From Ananas comosus (Eukaryota > Streptophyta > Magnoliopsida > Poales > Bromeliaceae), in assembly GCF_001540865.1 (NCBI RefSeq), contig NC_033644.1, positions 7,283,279 through 7,347,278 on the forward strand: a stretch of 64,000 nucleotides of DNA. The letters are read 5' to 3'. Every line of letters begins with the position of its first letter. The first letter of the stretch is position 1. The notes beneath the pieces were generated by a model. The model was given only the letters and a program-made list of their open reading frames with translations. It ran no database searches and had not been told where the DNA came from. Of this stretch, positions 1 to 12,654 are shown piece after piece. The translations under genes and the position numbers were made by a program.

Positions 1-480
1 AATTAAGCAAACTGAAAGATTAGATATTAGACTCAAAATTTTTAAAAATTAGATAGCTAACTCAAAATAGTTCATATTTTAAATAAGTTTTATAATTTTT
101 TTTTAAAAAAAACCCTCCAGTATAAAAGGCATCTAAGATAGAGTGGAGGGATAATATAGTTAATTTAATTTGGTAAACTTCAAATTGCGCTCATCTGACT
201 CAGTTCATATTCACTTTGTTATTCTGTGGTTTTAAAAGTTTAGCGCATTTTTTATTTTGTCATTTTGTAATATTTATAAATTTTTTTTTACTGTCTTATT
301 TCATACAGCATTATTTGATGAAATAAAAATTAAACTACAGGCGAAATAAAATACTTTAAACCATGGAGCGGTGAAGTGAAAATGAGCTAAACTATGATGC
401 ACAATTTGAAAAAGTTTGCTATATTTTATTTCCAGCAAAATAAATAAATAAATAAATAAATAAATAAATAGATAAAGTTA
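1..480. other. AT-rich intergenic DNA with AAAT microsatellite
   Basis: No coding potential is seen. A tetranucleotide AAAT run lies at about 437-470. A short hairpin formed by ccctcca and tggaggg arms lies near 113-150. Confidence 0.6.
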
Positions 481-835
481 AAATTAAATTAAAAAAACCA
501 CCACCTCTCTTCTTTTATCTTCTTTTACGCTCTTCATTATCTCCCCACCAAATCTCCTCTCTCTCACGTGCTCTCTCTCTCTCTCTCTCTCTTTTCTCTT
601 TCCCTTTAACCACTTTTCTCTCCCCTCCTCTCCTCTCATTTTCCTTCTTTTAACTCTCACCCCTTCATCCCAATAATATAAAGATTAATAAAAAATTAAT
701 AATAATAATAATAATAACAATAAGATCAATCGCAATCGTTCCCCCTCTCCGGCGCGACGAGCCCTCCGTCCTCGTCGCAGCCGTCGCCGTCGACAAGGAG
801 GCAATTCCGTGATCCCGTCAAATAGTAAGTAATTC
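480..835 (+). other. CT-rich leader-like segment of unknown gene
   Basis: A pyrimidine-rich stretch with a (CT)n run near 570-592 is followed by a short GC-rich block (740-810) and then a GTAAGT donor-like site near 826. The pattern resembles a plant 5' leader exon followed by an intron. No open coding exon that I recognise follows on the + strand, so this may be a decayed promoter and leader or chance composition. Confidence 0.25.
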
Positions 836-1015
836 AATTATAAATTTCATCTGCAAAAATTTATTGATCAATCATATATAATATATAATTTTATTTTGAA
901 ATTTTTTATACTCTACATAAAATATAGAGGAGAAAATGAAAGGTGGGGGTCGGCCACGAAGCGGGGGCGGGGACCATCTATTGATGGCGAAAGATCCAAG
1001 ACTTAGAATGCGGCG

Positions 1016-1027
1016 AAAATAATAATG

Positions 1028-1071
<44 letters not shown>

Positions 1072-1075
1072 GTTA
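1016..1075. repeat. AAT/ATT palindromic microsatellite
   Basis: A run of AAT units turns directly into ATT units at about 1048, so the tract is a near-perfect palindrome able to form a hairpin. Confidence 0.8.
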
Positions 1076-1119
1076 TTTATTGTTGGAGAAAAGTTTGAAA
1101 ATTTTAATTTATTTTTTGT

Positions 1120-2115
1120 GATTGAGGGAGTCGGTCTAGGATCAGCTGACGTAGGCGAGTCCCTGGTCAGAGGAGAGATTGTTTCCTGAACCTGGCCTAC
1201 CATGTTATTTAATTATAAATTATTTATAATTTCGTGTGCAGAAATTTTTTATACGCAGTTAAAATAATTCATAAAATTTTTTCGCACAAAAAATTTCAGC
1301 TGTCCATTTGAAAGGTTATAAGTGAAGGGAGATCCCTCTCGTCTTTCAATAAGCAATTGATTTTTTTTTTTTTTTTACGTTTAAGAATTTTATACATAAT
1401 ATATTTTTAGAAATTTATAACAAAGTTCCGGCAAGAAATAGCATTTCAACGAAGACCTTGCTGGATTATTAACCATCTAATTAAATATCATTATCAGAAA
1501 TAAAAACTATCCAAAAAAAATAGTTTTTTACTATACGGCCGGTAAGAATAAGATTTTGCTAATTCAATTAACCATAATAAAATTTGCTTATCATTCGGAT
1601 CCCGACTTAGTCTGTTATTTTTAGATTCTGGTTCGGTCAAAACTCATCTCATGCTTTTCTTTGGGTGATTGACATTGATATCAACTGTGCCGTCTCGATT
1701 TGGATTATCCATCTTAAAACTATTCTAAGTTTTAGCATAGCTCAAAATACTATAGCCAGATTAAAATATTTAGCTCTACTACACCTTACATATAAAACTA
1801 TTCCACGTACTAGGAATGTTGGTGTTGGTTCGATGATTAGTCCTATAGGCATGGTACATTACACGGCAAGACGGGATTATGCGCATAAAATTTCTGCACA
1901 CATAATCATAGTAAGAAACAGTGCGGGGACGATATTTTAGTAGGTGTATAGACCGGGTCGAGGGAGTAAATTCTGCCGGGTGGGAGTCCAGGGCCAGGGG
2001 TAATGAAAGGGGGTCCGTCGGGAGTTGTTTTCCGGTGGGTCTCGGTCGCATGCTGTCCACGACCGCCATAACGACCTCCTCCCTAACCCAAACGCACCCC
2101 CCTCACCTTCACTAA
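1120..2115. other. Intergenic DNA with unassigned GC-rich islands
   Basis: Two patches (about 1120-1205 and 1920-2110) are richer in GC than their surroundings and open in more than one frame, but I recognise no protein family in either strand and see no convincing splice structure. They could be remnants of a gene or of a transposon. Confidence 0.3.
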
Positions 2116-2255
2116 TTTAAAGACCCCCCCTCTCATTTTTATTTTTAATTTTATTTTAATTTAATTTTACTTATTCAATAATTCTTACTTACTAAAATTT
2201 GAGCGTCAGAAGACGTGAGATACTCTAATTCAGCTTGTTAAAATAAAAAAATTTT

Positions 2256-2580
2256 CAAATACTATTATTGTGGTTTCATACTTTTTTACTTTAGTACTAT
2301 ATAGTTTAAAGTGTATCAATGTAGTGCCCTTTAGTTTTATTTTTATCTTTTTATTATCGATTTTATTTTATTTTTCGTTAAATCAGTGACAAAGTTAAAA
2401 TTAAAAAATACTAAAGTGAATATTCGATAAATCTAGATAGAATATTTGAATTTTTTTGTATATAATTTAACCGAATATTAACGAAAAATAAAAATGAAAC
2501 CATAGGATACTAACTTGACACACTTTAAACCACAAAGTATTAACGTAAGAAAGTGTGAAACCACATGGGTGGTATTTGAA
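2256..2580. mobile_element. Hairpin MITE, family A copy 1
   Basis: The ends are inverted copies of each other over about 75 bases. The left end reads caaatactattattgtggtt and the right end is its degenerate reverse complement. A second copy with the same ends and size lies at about 47815-48157. No coding capacity is visible, as expected for a non-autonomous DNA transposon. Confidence 0.75.
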
Positions 2581-2714
2581 ATTTATCCTAAAATAAATGA
2601 TATAATTAAAAAGACCGATGACTTCAATTAATTAAATTAAATAAAACTTTATAAAAGCTCGGTAAATAAATTATAATGTTTCAAAAATTATATTATTCAT
2701 AATTTTAATTAGAA

Positions 2715-3485
2715 TTAATTGCATACTGCTTTTTGTAAAACGTAGCGAGTTGCAAAAATATATTCCTATAGTTTAATTTTTTTATGTTATTTTTGCAAAA
2801 GATTTTATATTTTCAAATATATCTCTGCCGTTAGGATTCATTAAAAAATTTTAGTTAACCATACATAAAATATTTAACTTTCATTAGTCAAAAAGATAAA
2901 TTAATATTTTTATCTCTCTTGTATTACACTTTCTTTTTTTAATCAATACCATGACAATGGAAACTCTCTTCTTCTTCCTCTTCCTTTCTCTACTTCATGC
3001 TAGTTTTGAATCCATAAATAGAATTTTTTCGTCATCATTCTTCATCTACAACGTATGTTATTTTGTCCATGTCAAAAGCGTGTTGCTTTTCCCTATCAAT
3101 TTTTTTTATAACTTTTTCTTATTTTGCTCAAAAGAAAGGGTTTAGAAGAATATGAGTAAGAAAAGATGTTGCAACAATAATAAATTGTATTAGATTTTAA
3201 AGAGAAAGAAGATAACCATTAAAAGTTTTCGTAAAGATATTTCTACACAATTATAGCAATTGGGGTTTTTGGAGGGATATATTTGTGATGATAAATTTGA
3301 CATTTCAGTTATCTGCTGTTAAAAAATAAATAGTTCTTTAATAGGCAGGTAACAAATAAATAGTTCTCTAATAGTTATGAATATCAGTATATCACTGAAA
3401 TTTTATAGGGATAAAAGTTAAGCGTTAAATTTTGTAGAAATATATTTATTATTCGATATGTTTACAGAAAATTGTATGCAATTAA
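2715..3485. mobile_element. Hairpin MITE, family B copy 1 (enlarged)
   Basis: The ends (ttaattgcatac at left, gtatgcaattaa at right) are inverted repeats. Inner segments match the 402-bp element at 60811-61212, for example the shared 'tttcaaatatatc' and 'ttagttaacca' stretches. This copy is about 370 bp longer because of an unrelated CT-rich middle (about 2925-3235), so it probably carries a nested insertion. Confidence 0.65.
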
Positions 3486-3740
3486 CCCTTTTAATTACAA
3501 GATAATTTAATATTTCGTGCATTCAACGGTACTTAAATATTAGGTAGGTAAGTGGAGGGAGCCATATTTAAATAAGTTTTATTTATACTTTTTTTTTTTG
3601 TCTCTTTTTATTATAAATTGTAAATAAATAAATATTGAAAGGAGTGTACTTTTTTTTAAAAATCATTTTTTTAATTAATGTTTTCGGGTTAGTTACGTTG
3701 AATCGCTATTAAATGCTAACTTGAGGTGGAATTAGCGCAG

Positions 3741-3815
3741 GGGAAAAGAGGAGGGAGAAAGAGAGAGAGAGAGACGGGGAGGGGGGAGTGGGAGGCGAAG
3801 AAGAAGAAGAAGAAG
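3741..3815 (+). promoter_or_regulatory. GA-rich 5' leader of the kinesin gene
   Basis: A purine-rich tract dominated by GAGA and GAAGAA runs directly precedes the chosen start. Such tracts are common in plant 5' leaders and can bind GAGA-binding (BBR/BPC) factors; a regulatory role here is inference. Confidence 0.4.
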
Positions 3816-3818
3816 AGA

Positions 3819-5919
3819 ATGGGGGCGGCGGCGGAGCCGGCGCCGGCGCCGGGGGAGGAGGTGGCGGCGGAGATGGGCGGAGGCGGCGGAGGGGGGAGTT
3901 TGGAGAGGATTCTGGTGTCGGTGCGGCTGCGGCCGCTCAACGCGAAGGAGAAGGAGAAGGGCGACGCCTCGGATTGGGAGTGCATCAACAACACCACCAT
4001 CATCTTCAAGAACAGCCTCCCCGATCGATCCATGCTCCCCGCCGCGTACACCTTCGGTGAGTGAGTCGTTTGATCCGTTCGAATTGGTGCAAACGAATCG
4101 GAATCGTGGTTGGTGCTTTGATTGATTGGGGGATTTGGAAATGGTTTCGATTTCGGGGTTTTTTTTGTGGCAATTTGGTTGGGATTTTGGTGAAATTCGT
4201 AAGCTAATACCCTGAATTTGATGTTTCTCATCGGCTTTTTTTTTTGAATCGCGGTTGGATTTTGGAATAATGGGATGGCTCGCGAGCGTTCCAAATTCGG
4301 GGTTCTTTTGACAATGTGGCTAGTATTTTGGTGAAATTTGTAAGCTAATCCCATGAATTTGATGTTTTTTTCTCGGTTTTTATGCATCGCGGTTGTTTTT
4401 TTTGAACAGGATGATTCGAGAGCTTTTGAAGTTTGTAAGCTAATGCCATGAATTTGATGTAATTTATTTTGATTTATATTTGTAAGCAGCTTTGATGCAG
4501 TGAAAAGCTCTGATTTTATTACCCTTTTATTTTTTTTTTATTTTTTTTTTTTATAAAACAGCTNCGCAACGTTTTTCTACATTAGATGTTTTTCAAGTAT
4601 TGTTTAGCTTTTTTGCTCATGATATTTGCAATAACTGTTATACAATATACAATCTTTATGTTGTTGACTATTTGCGTGCTTATGCTCCTTCTAATGATTT
4701 TGATAGTTTGATATTTTGTAGGCATTTTGGTTGATTGCAGTTTAAGTTGATTTTTCTCTTCATGGTTTCACATATTCATTCCTTTGTTGCATTGATCAAA
4801 AGTCTTATACTTTTATGCTTCTTTCTTTTTAAAATTTAGTTTTGCTTTTTCTGGACAGGCGTTTTTGCTTGCTTTTTTAGTTTGATTTTTTTTTTTTTTT
4901 TTTTTTTATAGTAGTTTTTGGGGCTTATTATCCTAGATTTTTCTCCAAAAAAAATGTTTTTTTTTTTGGTAATAATCTGTCTTATTCTGCACTAATTTCT
5001 TTTTGCTCTTCTTCGGTTATAGATAGAGTATTTGGATGCGAATGCGCCACAAGGCAAGTTTACGAGGAAGGAGCAAAGGAAGTTGCCCTGTCGGTTGTCA
5101 GCGGAATAAATTGTACGTACTATTTTCACGCTGATCCAGCTCCCTGGTTTTGTAGTTTGAGTAAAATGTAGTAATTTAATGTAGTTTTTCATCAGCGAGC
5201 ATATTTGCGTATGGACAAACGAGTAGCGGAAAAACGTACACAATGACTGGAATAACGGAGTATAGCGTAGCAGATATTTACGACTACATACAAAAGGTAA
5301 GTTACTGTCGATCCTATCAGGAAATTAAATCAGTAACATTGTTCAATTTGATTTGTTGATTAAGTGGTTTTTTTTTTTTATTCTCCTTTTGCAGCATGCG
5401 GAGAGAGAATTTATTCTAAAATTCTCAGCTATGGAGATATACAACGAAGCCGTGAGGGATCTTTTGAGTGCTGATACCACTCCTCTCCGGCTTCTTGATG
5501 ATCCAGAGGTATAGTTCTTGCTTTTAGTGACTGTGGTCACAATTTTTTAGCAATTTTCATACTTCACCTGTATATTTATATTATCTTATTATTTGTTTTT
5601 TTTTCTTCCAATTGTCAATAGAAAGGGACTGTTGTTGACAAACTCACAGAGGAAACTCTGAGGGACCAAGATCATCTCAGGGAGCTCCTTGCTGTTTGCG
5701 AAGGTGAGGGAATAAAACTGTTCAGAGTTGTAGACATTTTATTGCTTTTCTTTTTTTTTTCATGTACTAAACTGAATAGTTTGACATCTGTCACAGCTCA
5801 AAGGCAAAATGGAGAAACCTCCTTGAATGAAATGAGCTCCAGATCTCATCAAATACTCAGATTGGTTTGCTTCTTACTCAATAATTTAGATTTTACCTCG
5901 AAATTGAATTAAATGCCAA

Positions 5920-5958
<39 letters not shown>

Positions 5959-8900
5959 ATTCTTCCTATTTGCAGACAATTGAAAGTTCTGCTCGAGAAT
6001 TCTTGGGAAAAGATAGCTCAAGTACCCTTGCGGCCTGTGTGGTATGAAATTTATTTCATGAATTGGTCATGAAATTTCTTACTTTCAATCAAAAGGGGAT
6101 GATGATGAACTTTGAATTTGTTCTTGCAATACAGAATTTTGTTGATCTAGCTGGAAGTGAGCGTGCTTCTCAGGCATTATCAGCTGGTGTGAGGCTAAAA
6201 GAAGGTTGCCATATTAATCGAAGTTTGCTTACTCTTGGAACTGTTATTCGCAAGCTAAGGTTGTTATGCTTCCTTTTCCTTTTGCAGCTTTTCTGTTTGC
6301 ACCACTTACTGTTAAGCTTCTTGAAATTCTTTTTTAAAACACAGTGTCGAAATAGCAGATAGAGTACAGTTGACATTGTCATCAAGCTATCTTTCTTTCC
6401 ATGATTTCATAGGTTTAATTGTTAGAAAGTCACATTAGAGAAGGTTGTTTAAGAATGAAATGGTTTGGAACCTAATCGATTTTAAATGCTAGGCATGACA
6501 TTGTCAGCAAACTAGAGAAGAAGCTCAAACAGCAAGGCTTTTTTCAAGATCTTACCTATTGCGTCAAGTGAAAAATGAACGGCAGAGATAGTACAATCGT
6601 TTCCAAATTTTAACAGGAACACTAACTTGTGCTTACTTTGATGCAGCAAGGGAAGAAACGGTCACATCCCATACCGAGATTCGAAGCTGACACGGATATT
6701 ACAGCCCTCGTTAGGAGGTAATGCAAGAACAGCCATAATTTGCACAATGAGCCCTGCAAGAAGTCATATCGAGCAATCCAGGAACACTCTTCTATTTGCA
6801 AGCTGTGCCAAAGAAGTAGCTACCAATGCACAGGTTAATGTAGTGATGTCTGACAAGGCACTGGTAAAGCATCTGCAAAGAGAACTCACTAGATTAGAAA
6901 GTGAGTTGAAGTACCCTGGATCTGCTTCTTGCACCATTCACTCTGAGGCCTTGAGAGAGAGAGATGCCCAAATTAGAAAGGTATTGATACACGTCTATAG
7001 GTTAATTTCTACATTTGTTTTTAACTTATATCTGCTCTCAATTGAAGTTCTTTTGTCGTCAATGTGCTTCTACTATCATGTAATTGTAGAATTAGATGTA
7101 TACCTACATGACTTAGGCAAGCTATCAGGAAATTTTGGTAGTCGACTAATTACACTTATTTTGGGGTTTGCTTGTTTATTATTTGTGGGCACTTACCTTC
7201 GTTTGGTTAAGTGCATTATGCATGTTTTAATCTGCTTAAATTGGAATTTCTCTTCCATTTTTTTCCAGATGGAAAAAGAAATGAAGGAGCTGATGCAGCA
7301 AAGAGATCTTGTTCAGTCTCGGCTGGAGGACTTGCTCCGGTCTGTTGGGGATGATCACGACCGCAATTCAAGACGATGGGTATTTTTTTAACATTTTACT
7401 CTATATATTTCACTCTATAAGATGAATACTATATTCTCTTCTCTTTTTTTTCCTTCTTCTTTAGGATGAACTTAGCCAATCCTCGATTTCCCATGTACGA
7501 GACGCATCTGAAGATGCATTCTCAACGTCCGAGACATACGGCATAGCCTACCAAGATCAAGATTTGGGCTCTGCAATGTTCGATCATTTAAATTCACGCA
7601 ACATCCACGATGAACATAACATAGACCATACAGAGAATCCAAACAAGAAACAAGCGAACTCACCTACGCACTCAATCAGCAGTTCTAGGGCTTCTGGTAA
7701 GATTCTGTATCAAAGACAAGAAGATTGTGAAGACCAATGCAAGGAAGTCCAGTGTATTGAGATAAACAAGTTGAGTAGGGGCAAAAGTGAAGATTTTAAC
7801 CTCTTATTTGCTGACGAAAGCGACAGTCTGCTACCTCTTACTGATGCAGACAAGCTTGAACATCATGAACAGAAGCATTCCGTGGGCACAGATTTGTCAA
7901 GTGAACATGAAGAACAACAATCCAATACCGTAACAAAGAATGTAGACAATTTTGTCAAACCAACTCCTAATGAATCATCTATGGTGGATGCAAATGTTAG
8001 CAAGCCAAAGACTATTGAATCTCTGCATATGGAGAGCAATAATACGAATTCCAAGGTGTTTGCTGTAACTAGAAGTAGAAGTTGCAGGGCAAGCTTGACG
8101 ATGACTTCTACTTGGTTCGAGGACTCAGATCTCACTAACAATAGGACACCACCTGAAAGTTATTTTAGGGACTACTCAGGAAGGACTGAAGCTATCCGGA
8201 GAAGTCTCTTTTCACCAAATTATAATAATCCAAATGATAGGTTCTTATTAGAAGGATCTCAGTCTTCTGAAAAATTCAGCCATGATGAGATGATTAAGGC
8301 GGAGGATATAAGCACTAATTCTGTTCATTCAAAGATAGACGCCAACTCTGAAGAAGGTGTTAGCATTGTTGGTAGCTATGTTGAAGGTCAAAAGGAGATG
8401 AGCGAAAATCAGTACCTGAAACAACTCCCTGATGACCAGGTTTGAATAACGTTCACTACATGGAAGTTTTGGTTTTTTGTGCATTCGTTTATTTTTCTTT
8501 GCATCTTTTTACGACTTTGTAAAGCTTGTCGTACCAAAATGCAACTACGCTACATCTTTGTTGATAAACCATGTTGTACTGTTAAAGTTGGTTTATACAT
8601 AAACTTGGAAAATTGAGAAAACCCCCACTACAGCTGGAAGGCTCCATAAATAGTAAGTATATACTTTTGGAAATGAAGTTAGATGACGAAGTGACTTTGC
8701 TAGTTTATAGGGCAGACCGCTAAACTGTAGAAATCTTACAAGAGCTTATGCTTGTATTGCTTTAGGACCATAAGTAATTACTTATCTGTTATTGCTACGA
8801 TGCTAGATAATTTATCACTTTGGATGATTTGGTTTGATTTTCGTAATTTGGCATCTGTTTTGGAATTACTACATTCTAGTTCAATTGATCACATACACTG

Positions 8901-10044
8901 TTATGCTCTTTCCCTTGCCTTATTTTAATGCATCCTGGTACCGCTTGTTACCAACCTAACTTTTGTGTATTGTGCAATTTTAGTATTCACGCCGCACTAC
9001 CCCCAGCGAGGACTTTGGAGTAGAGATAACTGTGAAGGACGTTGGTGTGGACCCAGTGTTAAGCTCTTTGTCTGAATCGCCATCACGATGTCTCATGGAA
9101 TTCGAGAGAAAGCAGCAGGAGATAATTGACCTTTGGCATGCGTGCAATGTCTCCTTAGTCCACAGGACTTATTTTTTTCTACTTTTCAAGGGAGACCCCT
9201 CAGACTCGATATACTTGGAAGTTGAGCACAGGAGGCTGTCCTTCTTGAGGAACTCCTTTTCATCTGACCTCGCGAAACAAGCAGCAGAGGGCGAACTCAA
9301 TGGTGTTGTTGCATCAAGGTGCAATCTCACATTCGTTTACTTTTCATTACTCTTCTTTTACGAAAATTATAGTTGCTCCAGTTTTACACATAATGATGTA
9401 AGCAATGGACTAGACCAAGTGTTCGAATAAAAGATTCGAACTAAAAAAAGTTATTTTTATTTTAGATGAATCTTATATATTTGAGTTTAGTATTGAAATA
9501 TTAGAACTTGCAAAAGTAGCATCGACAGAGGGTTTCATCTTTTCAGAGAAAAGCATTTGACAGAGTAGTAATCTGCATATACGCAGAAAATTTCGATTAA
9601 CGGGTTCCTAATTTATCGGAACGTTGAATTTATTTATTTTTTCTACAAAACGACTGTAATTAAAGTTTGAGGTGGGCTCATGGTGTTCACCGATTGTTCA
9701 TTTACCCATTTTTTATTGGCAGCCTGAAAAATCTTCGTCGTGAGAGGGAGATGCTGTACAGGCAGATGCTAAAGAAGTTGCCTGAAAAGGAAAGAGAGAG
9801 CCTTTACAACAAGTGGGGTGTTGCATTGAACTCAAAACAAAGAAGATTACAGTTGGCCCGCCGCGTATGGACTAAAACCGACATGGAGCATGTGCGAGAA
9901 AGTGCTTCGCTTGTGGCCAGGCTTATCGGTCTCTTAGAACCGGGGCAAGCCCTAAAGGAGATGTTCGGATTAAGCTTCACACTCGCACCGCAGTTAACTA
10001 ACAGAAGATCATTGAGCTGGAAACCAGGGATGTCTTTCACTTAA
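3819..10044 (+). CDS. Kinesin-7 family motor with NACK-type C-terminal domain
   Basis: Plus-end microtubule motor of the plant KIN-7 group, related to the NACK kinesins of cytokinesis. Exons: 3819-4056, 5023-5112, 5196-5296, 5395-5508, 5622-5703, 5797-5864, 5976-6041, 6135-6259, 6647-6980, 7269-7379, 7465-8439, 8984-9318, 9723-10044; all junctions are GT/AG and phases close, giving 986 aa. The motor domain is at residues 27-345: P-loop GQTSSGKT 116-123, switch I SSRSH 222-226, switch II DLAGSE 257-262. A short coiled neck follows (exon 10), then a long low-complexity region (exon 11), then the conserved plant C-terminal domain (NACK_C/DUF3490) in exons 12-13, including [15 protein letters not shown]. 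In NACK1/2 this part of the protein contacts a MAPKKK. The motor sequence looks closer to the broader KIN-7E/F/G clade than to NACK1/HINKEL itself, so binding of a MAPKKK is inference. An in-frame ATG at 3726 would add 31 Lys/Arg/Glu-rich residues; I prefer 3819. Intron 1 holds an ambiguous base at 4564. Confidence 0.93.
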
Positions 10045-10245
10045 AAATGAACGAAGATTTGGATAGTCACTATTCTCCTTTGGCTTGACTAATCGACTAT
10101 TTTTTAAAGTTCCCAGTGTTTGATTTATGTGATTCTTTTGAGTGTGTCATTGTTTTATAGGGTGGGTGGCTTGTAAATTCGAAGTGATTAACCAAATTAT
10201 ACCAATGTACTGTGTATTGTGTGTTTGTATGTGTACACTTGAATG

Positions 10246-10251
10246 AATAAA
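10246..10251 (+). terminator. Canonical AATAAA polyadenylation signal
   Basis: An AATAAA hexamer lies about 200 bases after the kinesin stop codon and is followed by T-rich and TG-rich DNA, a plausible 3' end for that transcript. Confidence 0.5.
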
Positions 10252-10259
10252 AAGCCAGC

Positions 10260-12085
10260 ATGGCTATTTGTTGCTTTAGTAAAACATGGTGAATGAATTT
10301 TAAGTATGTTCTTTCCTATAATGTAGTGGCCTTTATTTTTTCTTTCATTAAAATTGATAATGCTTCCTCTTTCTGAGGCAATTTGTTGCAAGAAATGTGG
10401 CATGATTTGTGAAAACCTGAGTTATTAAGATGGTTCTTGCTATTTTCCCAAGCCTCATACCTTTCCAAAAAGAAAAGAAAAGAAAAGAAAACAAAAGAAA
10501 AGAAAAGAAAAAGAAAAAGAGAAAGAAATCCTTTACCAGAACAAGAAACTTTAATATTGGATCCAAGATCTTCTAGGTTCCCCAATCTTTTGCTTTTGCG
10601 AGTACAGAAGTTGTTCTAAAGTGCAAACACTTAAATCTTATTTTTCCTTCGGGTAATTATTTGAGACTTTGCTTCTAGTAATATGCGAAAATCGAATCCT
10701 CAGCATTCAGAGAAAAAAGAAAGGAAAAGAAAAGAAAAGAAAAAAGAAAGGTATCACTTTTTTCTTATATATATAAATATTGTGGTCGTATAGAGGTTTC
10801 GAAATCATATTAGCCAGAAGATCAATCTTACACAAAAGTACCAAAATGCCTCGAAAAGAATTTCTATTATTTATCCATTGTTACAGTTCAGGACTTAACA
10901 TTTCTCTCCAAAACCTTAGATTTGGCAACCTTTTAATATACTTTTATCGCATTCTTTTCATATAAAAACAATAGTAATCTGACTTAGTTACTCTCAGATT
11001 TCCTCTTAGCACTGAAGCAATAGATCTGACTACATCAACTGTCCATATTTTAAGTATTAAATTTTTGAATATATTATCTAGTTATTTTCGGTCAACGGTT
11101 TCACAATTTTTTAAAATACCATCCATGTATTGATTGTTTCAGAATTTATCAGTAAAAGAAAATAAATAAAAAAAAACCTACAATCTGTGAAGATTATTCA
11201 AACATCAGCTGACACTCTGACTAGTATCTGAAACAACATGCAGCCCCTCTTTTGAAGACATCTAATCTTCATTTGAATAATTGAAAGGGAAAAAAAAAGA
11301 AGAAAAAAAGAGAGCATATTTCAGTGTAAAGATTATAGTGAGAAGGCAAAAAAAAAAAGAAAAGAAAAATTTGAGCATAGTTTGGTATAAAAATTATATT
11401 TATCAATTTGCTATAATATGCAGTGCACGTTCTTATTGTTCTATTGCCTCAAAGAATGAATTCATTCAATAAGGCATGATTTGTAAAGTGTATTTTCATT
11501 TTCTGGTGTTTTGATGCACTAGATGATAATTTTCAAAAATCAAGAAATTCGATTTACAGAGACTTCAAATACTTTAAATTATGTCAGATGGTACCGATTG
11601 TTGATTGGAAATTCCACTTATTGGGTGTTTAGTTGTGCGCAAAACTATGAAAATAGTTTTATGTGGAAAAAAAATTTCGTAGAAAAAAAGATTTATGTTT
11701 TGTAGTATTTGGTTTGTAGTAACAAAAAAAATAGATTTTCATCAATATTTTTTTTAGATCCGTAGAAAAAAAATGAATGAAAAAAATTTTACGCAGTTTG
11801 AGTTTTTGTTTGCCGTCGAAAATCGGCGGAAAAAAAGCACTCTATTTTTCTTAAATCTATAAAAATAATGTTTCAATTTTTTTTTATTTTACAGCTAAAA
11901 AAAATTTCAATCCGAAAAGTCATTTCGATACATTTCAAGGCCACCCTCAGTGAAAACGATGTGATAGACAAAAACCTCCTTGTTATCAATAGAATAGTAG
12001 CTGAATTCATATTATATACATCAGAAGTTTTGAGCGCAAATTTTGTTAGATTCTTTACTTCTATTTAATGTTCTATTAAAATTCA
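10260..12085. other. AT-rich intergenic DNA with old repeat traces
   Basis: No gene is seen. AAAAG-type purine runs lie at about 10470-10530 and 10710-10750. The stretch at about 11530-11700 is a degenerate + strand relative of 25340-25480 (both contain a version of 'gaaattccactta'). Confidence 0.5.
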
Positions 12086-12089
12086 AATC

Positions 12090-12282
12090 CATGTCTTGCT
12101 CTAACGTAGTGTTTTTCATCTGAATTAGAATACATAAGATTTTTATTCTCCAAAGCAGTGTCCTTTTATTATAATAATTCTCTATGTTTACTACCATACT
12201 GAGATCAAAGACTCCAATTTGAGGGTTGGCGTAATTCGCAGGTATAATTCATGGGTGGAACTCAAAAGTTTCGTCAAACTAA
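12090..12282 (+). repeat. Direct copy of the RLP 3' flank
   Basis: This segment matches 32079-32270, just downstream of the intact RLP, in the same orientation. Shared blocks include 'atgtcttgctct', 'ctgagatcaaag' and 'ttcatgggtggaactcaaaa'. No RLP coding sequence precedes it, so it marks a lost or deleted tandem copy of the RLP locus. Confidence 0.75.
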
Positions 12283-12640
12283 CCACATCATTCGTTGGAC
12301 ACAACTTTAAGTGCACGTTTGGTTCAGAAGAGGAATCGAAATCAAAATATGGATGAAAATGGATCGGAAGAATAAAAAACACAATGATATAAAAAATAAT
12401 TTATTTGGTTCATAAGAGGAATCGAAATTAGAATCATAATCAAATTTAAATTAAAAAAATTACATTTTTGTTAAAATTTAAATTTGTTATTCAAATTTTT
12501 AATTAAAATTTGAATCTAAATTTGAACTTACAATTTGAAGTTAAAATTTGAATTTAACAAATCAAATTTAGAATTCATTTCTTTCATTTACTCTTTGCTA
12601 CTAATTTGGATCCTAACATATAACTTTAGAATTCATTTCC
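12283..12640. repeat. AT-rich repeat shared with 25.5-26.9 kb
   Basis: Permutations of aatttgaa/aaatttaaa fill 12420-12570, like 25510-25680. The block at about 12572-12630 (catttctttcatttactctt and what follows) is a direct relative of 26806-26880. Together with the preceding entry this supports an old direct duplication of the RLP surroundings. Confidence 0.55.
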
Positions 12641-12654
12641 GAGGCTAGCAGGGT

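Noticed and set aside
1665..2115. Overlapping small frames on both strands
   Set aside because: No family resemblance, no supporting splice sites, and two strands equally open; kept only as an unassigned GC-rich patch.
3716..4387. 223-codon minus-strand reading frame over kinesin exon 1
   Set aside because: It is antisense to a well supported motor-domain exon, low-complexity, and extends into the intron; no domain is seen.
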